Shown here one piece after another: positions 35,030 to 42,745 of a stretch of DNA of 64,000 bases. The notes under the pieces were generated by a model. That model searched no databases. It was not told the origin of the DNA and saw only the letters and a program-made list of their open reading frames with translations. The stretch comes from Candidatus Melainabacteria bacterium (GTDB lineage: Bacteria > Cyanobacteriota > Vampirovibrionia > 2-02-FULL-35-15). Both the position numbers and the translations under genes were made by a program. The stretch is taken from NCBI GenBank assembly GCA_023250195.1, contig JAHFBF010000001.1, forward strand, positions 62,001 through 126,000, written 5' to 3'. Positions within the stretch are counted from its first letter, which is position 1, and each line of letters starts with the position of its first letter.

Positions 35030-36070
35030 ATGTTTTGGAAAAGGTTATCAAGAGATATAGGAATTGATTTAGGAACTGCAAATACCCTTGTCTGTACTTC
35101 TGACCGTGGAATTGTTTTAAGAGAACCTTCTGTAGTTGCTGTAAACAATGAAACAAAAGAAGTTCTGGCAGTTGGTGAAGAAGCAAGAGCTATGATTGGC
35201 CGTACTCCTTCACACATAATTGCGACTAGGCCGCTTAGAGACGGAGTAATTGCAGATTTCAGACATGCAGAAATGATGCTCCGATATTTTATAGATAAAG
35301 TTAACGGCAGAAGTAACTTTGGAAGACCTCTTGCGAAACCAAGAGTTGCTATTGGAATCCCCTCAGGAATTACAGAAGTTGAAAGAAGAGCAGTAAGAGA
35401 AGCTGCTGAAAATGCTGGTGCTGGACTTGTTTACTTAATTGAAGAACCAATGGCAGCAGCTATTGGAGCAAGTTTGCCTGTAGCAGAACCAATAGGAAGT
35501 ATGATTGTAGACATTGGCGGTGGAACTACAGAGGTTGCTGTAATTTCACTTTCTGGAATAGTTGTCAGTGAATCAATCCGTGTAGCAGGAGACGAGTTAA
35601 ATGAATCAATAATTCAGTACATGAAGAAAATTTATAACCTGGCTATCGGAGAAAGAACTGCAGAAGAAATCAAATTCAGACTTGGATCTGCTTTTAAAAC
35701 AGCTGACGACGGTGACAAATTAGAAGTTCGTGGATTGAACCTGATAAATGGACTCCCAAGAACAGTCACAATTGGAAGACCTGAAGTAAGAGAATCTATG
35801 CAAGACCCGCTTGCTACAATTATAGAAGCAGTAAAAAGGACATTAGAAAGAACACCACCTGAGCTTGCTGCAGACATCTATGATCGTGGAATAGTAATTG
35901 CCGGCGGTGGAGCACTTTTAAATGGTTTAGATGAACTTATCTCACATGAAACAGAAGTCCCTGTACACATTGCAGAAGATCCGCTTTCATGCGTAGTTGT
36001 TGGCACAGGCAAAGTTTTAATAGATAAAACCTTACGTAGAATCTTGGATGCATCAGTTCAACATAACTAA
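35030..36070 (+). CDS. mreB: Rod-shape-determining protein MreB
   Basis: Actin-like protein that guides the elongation machinery of the cell wall. The nucleotide-binding motifs are all present: [40 protein letters not shown], and [10 protein letters not shown]. Length 346 residues. mreC follows after 2 bases. Indicates rod-like or elongated cells. Confidence 0.97.
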   Translation: MFWKRLSRDIGIDLGTANTLVCTSDRGIVLREPSVVAVNNETKEVLAVGEEARAMIGRTPSHIIATRPLRDGVIADFRHAEMMLRYFIDKVNGRSNFGRPLAKPRVAIGIPSGITEVERRAVREAAENAGAGLVYLIEEPMAAAIGASLPVAEPIGSMIVDIGGGTTEVAVISLSGIVVSESIRVAGDELNESIIQYMKKIYNLAIGERTAEEIKFRLGSAFKTADDGDKLEVRGLNLINGLPRTVTIGRPEVRESMQDPLATIIEAVKRTLERTPPELAADIYDRGIVIAGGGALLNGLDELISHETEVPVHIAEDPLSCVVVGTGKVLIDKTLRRILDASVQHN

Positions 36071-36072
36071 AA

Positions 36073-36894
36073 ATGTTCTTTAAAAAACCACTATTTGTAC
36101 AAAATATAAAACCTAAAACTATTTTTACAATTTTTTTATGGCTAATGATTGCCTGGGTTTTGTCAAAGCCGCTTCAGGAAATTGGAAAAACTATTTATGG
36201 TTCTCTTGGACTGCTTGCAAATAACACATTTGAAGTTATAACTCATGGTAAATCAATCACTAAAGAACTTATTACTTCAAAAAGATTAGCTCAAGAACAG
36301 GCAAAAACAATTTCTCTACTCAAAATTAAAATGAATCATCTGGAAAATCAAAATAAAAATATAAACAGCTTAAAAGAACTCTTGGATTTAAAAAAGAAAA
36401 TTCAATACAAAACTTTCTCAGCAAACGTAATAGGAAGAAGTCCTGACAACTGGCACAAACAAATAATTATAGATAAGGGGAAAGATTTAAATATTAAATC
36501 AGGAGATTCTATCATTTCAGCAAAAGGCATAATTGGACAGGTAATTGAAGCAGATAAAAACACATCAGTGGTTCAGTTGATTTCTGATCCAGGTTATAAA
36601 CTTGGTTGTAAGATAAAAAAAAGAAATCTACTTGGAATTCTTTCAGGGAAAACAAACTTAATTGGCTTACTTGAATTTATTCCAATTGGTTCAAAAGTAA
36701 AAGTAGGAGATTCTATAGAAACTTCAGGCATTGCAAGTGACGGTTTGTCACCATCTTATCCACCAGGGCATCCAATAGGAAGAATAAGTAAAATCAGTAA
36801 GAAAAAAAGCAAAGCATCTGATTTATACATTGAAGTAAAACTTTCTGAAAATTTAAACTCGATCAGTAATGTGCTTGTGTTTTCACCAGATTAA
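36073..36894 (+). CDS. mreC: Rod-shape-determining protein MreC
   Basis: Bitopic membrane protein linking MreB filaments to the penicillin-binding proteins outside the membrane. One N-terminal helix (residues about 16-36) is followed by a coiled coil with Q-E-Q-A-K-T-I-S-L-L-K-I-K-M-N-H-L, and two beta-barrel domains with V-I-G-R-S-P-D-N-W and G-I-I-G-Q-V-I. The 273-residue length is normal. mreD, usually third, is missing; SRP RNA follows. Confidence 0.93.
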   Translation: MFFKKPLFVQNIKPKTIFTIFLWLMIAWVLSKPLQEIGKTIYGSLGLLANNTFEVITHGKSITKELITSKRLAQEQAKTISLLKIKMNHLENQNKNINSLKELLDLKKKIQYKTFSANVIGRSPDNWHKQIIIDKGKDLNIKSGDSIISAKGIIGQVIEADKNTSVVQLISDPGYKLGCKIKKRNLLGILSGKTNLIGLLEFIPIGSKVKVGDSIETSGIASDGLSPSYPPGHPIGRISKISKKKSKASDLYIEVKLSENLNSISNVLVFSPD

Positions 36895-36901
36895 TATAAG
36901 C

Positions 36902-36907
36902 TATAAT
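36902..36907 (+). promoter_or_regulatory. -10 box (TATAAT) for the SRP RNA gene
   Basis: A perfect TATAAT ends six bases before the predicted first base of the SRP RNA. No convincing -35 box lies 16-18 bases upstream, where the end of mreC is found. Confidence 0.6.
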
Positions 36908-36913
36908 AATCTC

Positions 36914-37000
36914 GCTGTTAGGTATGGCAAAGATTTTACAAACCTGGTCAGGTAGGAAACTAAGCAGCCATAAGTAAAAATTTTGGGTGTACCTAATGGC
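36914..37000 (+). ncRNA. ffs: Signal recognition particle RNA, small bacterial type (4.5S)
   Basis: The conserved Ffh-binding region is clear: CCTGGTCAGG then a capped stem, then AGCAGCC. The 5' arm GCTGTTAGGTATGGC pairs with the 3' arm TGTACCTAATGGC, closing an 87-base hairpin. The apical stem reads TAG-GAAA-CTA: the usual TCC-GGAA-GGA is replaced by other paired bases with a GNRA loop, a compensatory change supporting the fold. Together with Ffh and FtsY it would target membrane proteins. No Alu domain is present. Confidence 0.92.
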
Positions 37001-37004
37001 ACAA

Positions 37005-37053
37005 ATCAGAGAATCAGTAGTCAGAAATCAGAAAATCAGAAGTTAGAGATCAG
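37005..37053. repeat. ATCAG-type short degenerate tandem repeat
   Basis: Five ATCAG or GTCAG units with variable A-rich spacers occur directly after the SRP RNA. A reverse-strand stretch at 60208-60240 next to the tRNA cluster has the same style (ATCAGTAGATAGAGATCAGG...). Both abut non-coding RNA genes. Confidence 0.5.
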
Positions 37054-37200
37054 AAAAAAAATAGAACTTATACCTGGCTATCCCTTAAAAACTCAAGCCA
37101 ACCCTAAACTTATGGTTTGATTTCATAATTTATGGGAAACTTACTTATAATATCAAGTAAGCTCTTGGTAGGTTATTATGTTACTTGTTAACTTATATTT

Positions 37201-37419
37201 ATGGCAACTAAAAAATATTTATTAGGAGAAATTTTAATTTCACTTGGGGTTCTAACCGAAGCACAATTAAATTCAGCATTAAAAGAGCAAGAAAAGATAG
37301 ATGCCGGAGGTAAAGAACACAAACCAATAGGGCAAATACTACTGGAACATGGGTTTATCTCTCCAAATGATCTGATTGAAGCAATAAAAATTCAGACAAA
37401 ACAAAAAGAGCCGATATAA
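37201..37419 (+). CDS. Stand-alone MshEN-like domain protein
   Basis: A 72-residue protein made of two similar half-motifs: L-G-E-I-L-I-S-L-G-V-L-T-E-A-Q-L-N-S-A-L-K-E-Q and I-G-Q-I-L-L-E-H-G-F-I-S-P-N-D-L-I-E-A-I. This is the pattern of the MshEN/GspE N-terminal domain, which in some pilus and secretion ATPases binds cyclic di-GMP. Here no ATPase domain follows. It may be a free c-di-GMP sensor or adaptor, but the binding residues cannot be confirmed by eye. No strong ribosome binding site is visible. Confidence 0.65.
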   Translation: MATKKYLLGEILISLGVLTEAQLNSALKEQEKIDAGGKEHKPIGQILLEHGFISPNDLIEAIKIQTKQKEPI

Positions 37420-37496
37420 ATCAACTAGGGGATTAAGTTTTAATTCTCAGTTCTCAGAAAGATCACTAACGTACTGGTTTTTATATAAGCTCCGTA

Positions 37497-37581
37497 TTTG
37501 CTGGAAACGCAAACCTGAGCACCGTAAGAGATCTCCAGAGAAATAGCAAAATCATCTGCGTAGCAGTTATTTCGCGTTATA
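37497..37581 (+). ncRNA. Candidate structured leader element, copy B
   Basis: Shares in order with 5424-5515: TTTGCT, GCAAACCT, CGTAAGAGA-like, AGAAATAGCAAAAT, CTGC/GCAG, TTATTT and GCGTTATA. The first hairpin is TTTGC/GCAAA with a GGAAAC-type loop; the second is centred on CTGCGTAGCAG. TATATAAG lies just upstream, as in the other copy. It ends 68 bases before the ATG of a secreted PDZ protein, so it would be in that transcript's leader. Confidence 0.45.
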
Positions 37582-37649
37582 TTAACAATTCTTTAATTTT
37601 AAAGAATTAATATAACTTACATACACACTTAGTATTGGGTGATACTTCC

Positions 37650-38186
37650 ATGAAAAAGTTTATATGCCTGTTTTTTCTTTTCCTGTTTATGATAATTCTT
37701 TGTGCAGGTTTAAATTTTAGTGCCCGTGCAATTGAAGAGCAGGAATTAAAATCAATCCCATGGTATAACAATCCAAAAGATATTACTTTAAAGGGAACTA
37801 TAAAGGAAGATGTAAGTGATGCCAAACAATTAACAGGAATTGGCGTAATTGGGATACGCTTCATACACCAATCAGGTTTTCCATCTTACATAGAACAAAT
37901 TTATCCAAACTCACCTGCTTCCAGAAGTGGTTTAAGTCCAAAGGATCTGATTTTTGCAATTGACGGAGTAAGAACAGACCACCTAAGCTCTGACAGCGTG
38001 TATCAGCTGCTGGCTGGAGACCCAGGAACAAAAGTGAAAATTTTTATCACCCGTGGACAATCTATGTTTAATTTAGAATTAGTACGCGAAGATTTAGCAA
38101 ATCTTTCTCCTGATATACAAAACAGGTATTTATCAGGACCTATTGCTGTCCCTCTTAATTCAAAGGGTTTTATTCCTTATCATTAG
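37650..38186 (+). CDS. Secreted PDZ-domain protein
   Basis: From the ATG at 37650 the 178-residue protein starts with a signal sequence (K-K-F-I-C-L-F-F-L-F-L-F-M-I-I-L) ending near F-S-A-R-A. A PDZ domain spans about residues 70-150, with G-I-G-V-I-G-I-R-F, I-Y-P-N-S-P-A-S-R-S-G-L and D-P-G-T-K-V-K-I. No protease domain is attached, unlike HtrA or Ctp, so it is probably a periplasmic adaptor. A candidate leader RNA lies upstream and rpsB follows. Confidence 0.8.
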   Translation: MKKFICLFFLFLFMIILCAGLNFSARAIEEQELKSIPWYNNPKDITLKGTIKEDVSDAKQLTGIGVIGIRFIHQSGFPSYIEQIYPNSPASRSGLSPKDLIFAIDGVRTDHLSSDSVYQLLAGDPGTKVKIFITRGQSMFNLELVREDLANLSPDIQNRYLSGPIAVPLNSKGFIPYH

Positions 38187-38203
38187 TGATTTCATAAATA
38201 AAC

Positions 38204-38231
38204 GTAGAGGCATGCTGTAGCATGCCTCTAC
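38204..38231. repeat. GTAGAG-type palindrome, core GCATGC-TGTA-GCATGC
   Basis: Perfect 12-bp arms (38204-38215 and 38220-38231) start GTAGAGG and end CCTCTAC around TGTA. It follows the PDZ gene by 17 bases and precedes rpsB. Confidence 0.8.
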
Positions 38232-38304
38232 AACAATTGCATGTTAAAATAATCAAGCTAATCAAAAATAAGAAAAAAGGGGCAGCAAAATAAGTACCAT
38301 AACA

Positions 38305-39135
38305 ATGACAACACCTGAAATTAAAGAGTTGCTTGAAGCTGGCGTACATCTTGGTCACCAACGAAAAAAGTGGAATCCAAAAATGCAGCCTTATATTTAT
38401 GGTGATAAAGATGGCACATGCATAATTAATCTTGTTAAAACTTCAGAGTTGTTGGAAAAAGCATGCACATTTTTAAAAGAAGCTGCTGCACAAAAGAAAA
38501 ATATTATTTTTGTTGGGACAAAGCGTCATATTTCTGAAATAGTTAAAGACGAAGCTGTTAGATGTGGTGCTTTTTATATAAACAGAAGATGGCTTGGCGG
38601 ACTATTAACAAACTTTGACACCATAAGACAAAGATTAAACAGACTTAGAGAACTGGAAGAAATGCAGGAAACCGGAACTCTTGCACATACAAACAAAAAA
38701 GAACTTGCCGTTTTCAATAAAGAACTGGATAAATTACAAAAAACCCTTGGTGGTATTAAAAACATGCGTGGTAAAGCAGATATATTATTTGTAATTGATC
38801 AGCAAAAAGAAGAAATTGCAATTAAAGAAGCTATTATTATAGGATTAAAAATTTCTGCTGTTATAGACACAAACTGTGACCCGCAGGGAATTGATTATCC
38901 TATTCCTGGAAACGACGATTCCATCAGATCAGTAAAATTAATTATAGGTGCTGTTGCAGACGCAATTATAGAAGGTCATGAAGGCAAAGTCCCTGATGTC
39001 CACAAATCAAAAAATAGCTATACAAAGAAATTATCAAACATTCAACAACCTATAAAATTAGTTCAGGAAATTTCTGTTCCATCTGTTCCATCTGCTCCTA
39101 TTCCATCTATTCCCATAGGACAGGAATCCATATAA
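38305..39135 (+). CDS. rpsB: 30S ribosomal protein S2
   Basis: Small-subunit protein needed to recruit S1. The 276 residues include the G-V-H-L-G-H-Q-R-K-K-W-N-P-K-M and Y-I-N-R-R-W-L-G-G-L-L-T-N-F-D-T motifs and D-T-N-C-D-P-Q-G-I-D-Y-P-I-P-G-N-D-D. After the conserved core comes a tail of about 45 residues ending in short V-P-S/I-P-S repeats, not part of the usual fold. tsf follows after 15 bases, the standard order. Confidence 0.97.
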   Translation: MTTPEIKELLEAGVHLGHQRKKWNPKMQPYIYGDKDGTCIINLVKTSELLEKACTFLKEAAAQKKNIIFVGTKRHISEIVKDEAVRCGAFYINRRWLGGLLTNFDTIRQRLNRLRELEEMQETGTLAHTNKKELAVFNKELDKLQKTLGGIKNMRGKADILFVIDQQKEEIAIKEAIIIGLKISAVIDTNCDPQGIDYPIPGNDDSIRSVKLIIGAVADAIIEGHEGKVPDVHKSKNSYTKKLSNIQQPIKLVQEISVPSVPSAPIPSIPIGQESI

Positions 39136-39150
39136 ATACTCGGAGAAAAT

Positions 39151-40080
39151 ATGACATTTAGTGCAAAAGATGTAGCAGATCTCAGGCTTAAAACAGGCGC
39201 AGGGATGATGGAATGTAAAAATGCTCTTAAAGAATCAAATGGAAGCATTGAAAAAGCAAGTGAAATCTTAAGACAAAAGGGACTTTCTGCAGCAGCAAAA
39301 AAATCTGAAAAAACCACTTTAGAAGGAATTGTAGCAAGCAAAATAGCAAGCGACAAAAAAAGCGGAGCACTGCTTGAATTAAATACACAGACAGATTTTG
39401 TTGCAAAAAATGAACAGTTTATAGAGCTTGCTAAGACAATGCTTGATGCAATTTTAAGCAATAAGCCTGCTTCAGTAGAACAGATGCTCACTTTAAAAGT
39501 TAGCGGGACATTGATTTCAGAGATAGTTTCAAGCAAAATTGCAACCATCGGTGAAAATATTCAGCTAAGAAGATTTGAATTATTTCAGTCCGGAAATGAA
39601 AACAGCATAGTGGGTACATATATTCATCCTGTCGGAAATAAAATAGGAGTATTAATTAAACTTACTACAAGTTCCAATATCTCAGGCGAAATCAGTGAAG
39701 TTGAAGAACTCGCAAAAAATATTGCGATGCACATTGCAGCATCTCAGCCTCAGCCAGAATACATTGACAGTACAACAATCCCAAAAAATATCATTGAAAA
39801 TGAAAGAAGAATTGAACTTGGTAAAGAAGATTTAGCTAAAAAGCCAAAAGAAATAGCAGAAAAAATTGTACAGGGAAGATTAGAAAAAATACTTTCTCAA
39901 AGATGTTTAATGTCCCAGCCATATATAAAAGATCCAAGTATAACCATAGAAAAGTTAATTAAAGAAAAAAATAACCGGTTAAACACTGACATCAAGATCG
40001 CACAATTTGTACGATACAATGTAGGTGAAATGCTTGAAAAAGATGCCGCAAAAGAAAAGACTACAGCTTGTGTAGAATGA
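39151..40080 (+). CDS. tsf: Elongation factor Ts
   Basis: Nucleotide exchange factor for EF-Tu. The N-terminal UBA-like domain has [16 protein letters not shown], and the core has the T-D-F-V-A-K-N signature that contacts EF-Tu. The 309 residues are near the E. coli length and contain both core subdomains. CTCGGAGAAAAT precedes the ATG. Second in rpsB-tsf-pyrH. Confidence 0.96.
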   Translation: MTFSAKDVADLRLKTGAGMMECKNALKESNGSIEKASEILRQKGLSAAAKKSEKTTLEGIVASKIASDKKSGALLELNTQTDFVAKNEQFIELAKTMLDAILSNKPASVEQMLTLKVSGTLISEIVSSKIATIGENIQLRRFELFQSGNENSIVGTYIHPVGNKIGVLIKLTTSSNISGEISEVEELAKNIAMHIAASQPQPEYIDSTTIPKNIIENERRIELGKEDLAKKPKEIAEKIVQGRLEKILSQRCLMSQPYIKDPSITIEKLIKEKNNRLNTDIKIAQFVRYNVGEMLEKDAAKEKTTACVE

Positions 40081-40120
40081 CAAACAGAGAATGAGCGAAA
40101 AAGGCAGGGTAAAAAATAAA

Positions 40121-40867
40121 ATGTCAAAGCCTGTTTACCAAAGAATACTACTTAAATTATCAGGCGAAGCCTTAATGGGGAATCAAACTTCCGGCATTGA
40201 TCCAAAAATTGTCAACCAGATTGCTCAGGAAATAAAAAGCGCTCATGAACTTGCTGTTCAAATAGCAGTCGTTGTGGGTGGTGGAAATATTTTCAGAGGG
40301 GTTCAGTCCAGTGCTGCACTTGGTATGGACAGAGCAGCTGCAGATTATGTAGGAATGCTTGCAACAGTTATGAATGGGCTGGTTTTACAGGGTGTTCTTG
40401 AATCCCTAAATGTAAACACCAGAGTTCAAACGGCAATTGGAATGCAGGCTATTGCTGAGCCATATATAAGAAGAAAAGCTGTAAGACATTTAGAAAAAGG
40501 AAGAGTTGTTATTTTTGCAGGCGGTACAGGGAATCCATTTTTTACTACGGATACAACAGCATCATTAAGAGCAGCAGAAATTGATGCAAATGTTCTACTT
40601 ATGGCAAAACACGGTATTGATGGAGTTTATGACAGTGACCCAAAGAAAAACTCCGGAGCTAAAAAATTTACACAGCTAACCTATAATGAAGTCTTAAGCA
40701 AAGAATTAAAAGCTATTGACACTGCAGCTATAGCGCTTGCACAGGAAAGCAGTATCCCAATTATAGTTTTTGATTTCAGTTCAAAAGGTTTAATTAAACA
40801 AATTGTTCAGGGCGAAAAAGTAGGGACTATGATTTGTGATGGTACAAAAGTTTCCGCCAAAGGCTGA
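40121..40867 (+). CDS. pyrH: Uridylate kinase
   Basis: Phosphorylates UMP to UDP. Motifs: [17 protein letters not shown] and [12 protein letters not shown], typical of the bacterial hexameric PyrH. Starting at the ATG 40121 gives 248 residues with the normal M-x-x-P-x-Y-Q-R-I-L-L-K opening and AGGG upstream; an earlier ATG at 40091 would add ten residues. frr, the usual next gene, is replaced by smpB. Confidence 0.95.
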   Translation: MSKPVYQRILLKLSGEALMGNQTSGIDPKIVNQIAQEIKSAHELAVQIAVVVGGGNIFRGVQSSAALGMDRAAADYVGMLATVMNGLVLQGVLESLNVNTRVQTAIGMQAIAEPYIRRKAVRHLEKGRVVIFAGGTGNPFFTTDTTASLRAAEIDANVLLMAKHGIDGVYDSDPKKNSGAKKFTQLTYNEVLSKELKAIDTAAIALAQESSIPIIVFDFSSKGLIKQIVQGEKVGTMICDGTKVSAKG

Positions 40868-40905
40868 TCCGTCTCTGGCAGAAAAACCTAAATTTAAAAT
40901 GAAAA

Positions 40906-41388
40906 GTGGCAACCAAAAAAAACAAATCAGACAAAAAAGATCACTCAATCACAATTGAAAATCGCAAAGCACGTTTTGATTTCCACATTGAAGATTCAGT
41001 AACATGTGGAATAGCTTTAACCGGTACTGAAATAAAATCAATCCGCTCCGGCAAAGCACAATTAAAAGATAGTTTTGTAAAAATTGAGAAAGGAGAGGTC
41101 TGGTTATATAACTGTCATATTTCACCTTATCAGTTTGGAAATAGGTTTAATCATCCTCCTTTAAGAAAAAGAAAACTTCTTCTGCACAAAAAAGAAATAT
41201 TGAAATTATATGGGAAGGTAAAGGAAAAAAATCTTGTTTTAATTCCATTAAAAATTTTCTTTTCAAAGAACTGGGCAAAAGTAGAATTAGCTCTGGCTAA
41301 AGGTAAAAAGGTGTATGACAAGAGAGAAGCTATAAAGAAGAAAGAGCTGCAAAGATCTATTAAAGAAGTAAAAAGTAAATATAGTTAA
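40906..41388 (+). CDS. smpB: SsrA-binding protein SmpB
   Basis: Binds tmRNA for rescue of stalled ribosomes. The 160-residue protein has the core F-x-x-x-D-S-V-x-C-G-I-A-L-T-G-T-E-I-K-S-I-R and the C-terminal basic tail K-G-K-K-V-Y-D-K-R-E-A-I-K-K-K needed in the A site. A GTG start is chosen; no clear Shine-Dalgarno site is present. The upstream ATG at 40899 is out of frame. Confidence 0.95.
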   Translation: MATKKNKSDKKDHSITIENRKARFDFHIEDSVTCGIALTGTEIKSIRSGKAQLKDSFVKIEKGEVWLYNCHISPYQFGNRFNHPPLRKRKLLLHKKEILKLYGKVKEKNLVLIPLKIFFSKNWAKVELALAKGKKVYDKREAIKKKELQRSIKEVKSKYS

Positions 41389-41416
41389 ATGGTTGAAGAT
41401 AATGCAATTCCTATTT

Positions 41417-41499
41417 GTCATTCCCGCGAAAGCGGGAATCCAGTTTATATTAATGCTTTAATTACTCTTCTGGATTCCCTGGTCAAGCCAGGGAATGAC
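41417..41499. repeat. REP-like element (GTCATTCCCGCGAAAGCGGGAAT...)
   Basis: Left half carries a short hairpin CCCGCGAAAGCGGG; the right half carries CCCTGGTCAAGCCAGGG; the outer ends GTCATTCC and GGAATGAC pair, as do ATCCAG and CTGGAT. This sequence type is widespread in bacteria. It lies between smpB and rplU. Confidence 0.85.
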
Positions 41500-41531
41500 A
41501 TTTTTAAGTTACATGTTAAAATATTAACCCT

Positions 41532-41969
41532 ATGCAAGCGATACTTGAAACCGGCGGAAAACAAATAAAAGCTATGGCCGGAAGATTTATTGATATTGAA
41601 AAATTGCCTCAAAATAAGGGTGACAAGGTGTCACTTGGTAATATCCTAATGTTAATTTCAGGGAAAGAGTCAAAAGTTGGAAATCCTTATATTAAAGGTG
41701 CCACTGTTAACGGACACATTATAGAAACTGCAAAAGATGACAAGGTAATTGTATATAAAATGAGGCCTAAAAAACGTACCAGAAAGAAATTTGGACACAG
41801 ACAATGGTATACAAGAGTTTTTATAGAAAGTATTGAATTAGATGGAAAAATTCTGGCTAAAGCAGAAAAACCCGTAGCAAAAGCAAAAAAACAGGAAGAA
41901 GTAGAGGCAGGTTTAAAACCTGACCTTACAAAACCAAAGAAAAAAACAGTAAAGAAAAAAGAAGAGTAA
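41532..41969 (+). CDS. rplU: 50S ribosomal protein L21
   Basis: Large-subunit protein of domain III of 23S rRNA. The first 103 residues match the family (M-Q-A-I-L-E-T-G-G-K-Q, V-Y-K-M-R-P-K-K-R-T-R-K-K-F-G-H-R-Q). A Lys/Ala-rich tail of about 40 residues follows, probably disordered. rpmA begins 15 bases downstream. Confidence 0.96.
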   Translation: MQAILETGGKQIKAMAGRFIDIEKLPQNKGDKVSLGNILMLISGKESKVGNPYIKGATVNGHIIETAKDDKVIVYKMRPKKRTRKKFGHRQWYTRVFIESIELDGKILAKAEKPVAKAKKQEEVEAGLKPDLTKPKKKTVKKKEE

Positions 41970-41984
41970 GCAGGAGACAAAATC

Positions 41985-42236
41985 ATGGCATCTAAAAAAG
42001 GTGTTGGTTCCACAAGAAATGGTAGAGACAGCAATCCAAAATATCTGGGTGTAAAACTCTATGATCTTGAGGCTGTTATTCCTGGAAATATTATTGTCAG
42101 ACAAAGAGGTACCAAATTTCATCCCGGCAAAAACGTAGGAATAGGGAAAGATCATACTTTATTTGCACTTATACAAGGAAAAGTAAAATTTGAGAGAAAA
42201 AGAGGAAAGCAATTCGTAAATGTTCTACCTAATTAA
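41985..42236 (+). CDS. rpmA: 50S ribosomal protein L27
   Basis: Component near the peptidyl transferase centre. [16 protein letters not shown] opens the 83-residue protein, so it lacks the N-terminal extension cleaved by Prp in Firmicutes. [13 protein letters not shown] is also conserved. An AGGAG lies 11 bases upstream of the ATG. Confidence 0.97.
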   Translation: MASKKGVGSTRNGRDSNPKYLGVKLYDLEAVIPGNIIVRQRGTKFHPGKNVGIGKDHTLFALIQGKVKFERKRGKQFVNVLPN

Positions 42237-42249
42237 AAGGTAAATCAAA

Positions 42250-42681
42250 ATGAATCCAAGCGTCATTTCATTACTGTTATTAAGGCTTGCAATAAGTTAT
42301 ATATGGCTGAGTGCAGGACTAAGCAAACTTTTTAATTCCCAGTTTATAGGCACGTTTTCAAATACACTTAATGGTTTTGCAAAAGGTACACATTATAGTT
42401 TTTATGCTGGCTTTTTAAAAGATTATATTATTCCACATTCCCAAATTTTTGCACAGCTTACTATCTGGGGTGAAATCCTTACTGGAATTGCTTTTTTATT
42501 GGGGTTTCCATTATTTCTTGCTGCTGCAATAGGCATTTTTATGAATCTAAATTATTTTTTCATAGCAACTTCAACACCATCACAATTTTTAAACATTATT
42601 ATGATTTTTTCCCAGCTTGCTGCATATGCAAACAGTGCAGGGAGTTTCTGGGGGTTATCGGCTTCCATTAGCAAAAAGTAG
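42250..42681 (+). CDS. DoxX-family membrane protein
   Basis: A 143-residue protein with four membrane helices. The R-L-A-I-S-Y-I-W-L-S-A-G-L-S-K-L opening and G-E-I-L-T-G-I-A-F-L-L-G-F-P fit the DoxX/DoxD-like fold. Molecular role unknown; relatives take part in redox or respiratory complexes. Its stop codon lies inside a 28-base palindrome. dnaE follows. Confidence 0.75.
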   Translation: MNPSVISLLLLRLAISYIWLSAGLSKLFNSQFIGTFSNTLNGFAKGTHYSFYAGFLKDYIIPHSQIFAQLTIWGEILTGIAFLLGFPLFLAAAIGIFMNLNYFFIATSTPSQFLNIIMIFSQLAAYANSAGSFWGLSASISKK

Positions 42682-42705
42682 GTACGTAGCATGCTACGTA
42701 CCTAC
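42678..42705. repeat. GTAGG-type perfect 28-base palindrome
   Basis: Begins GTAGGTACGTAGC, is fully self-complementary with no loop, and ends CGTACCTAC. The TAG stop codon of the DoxX-like gene is bases 42679-42681, so the element supplies or overlaps that stop. Confidence 0.85.
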
Positions 42706-42745
42706 AATGGTTTTGCATTAACAAACCAATGCTAAAATTCTCCCT

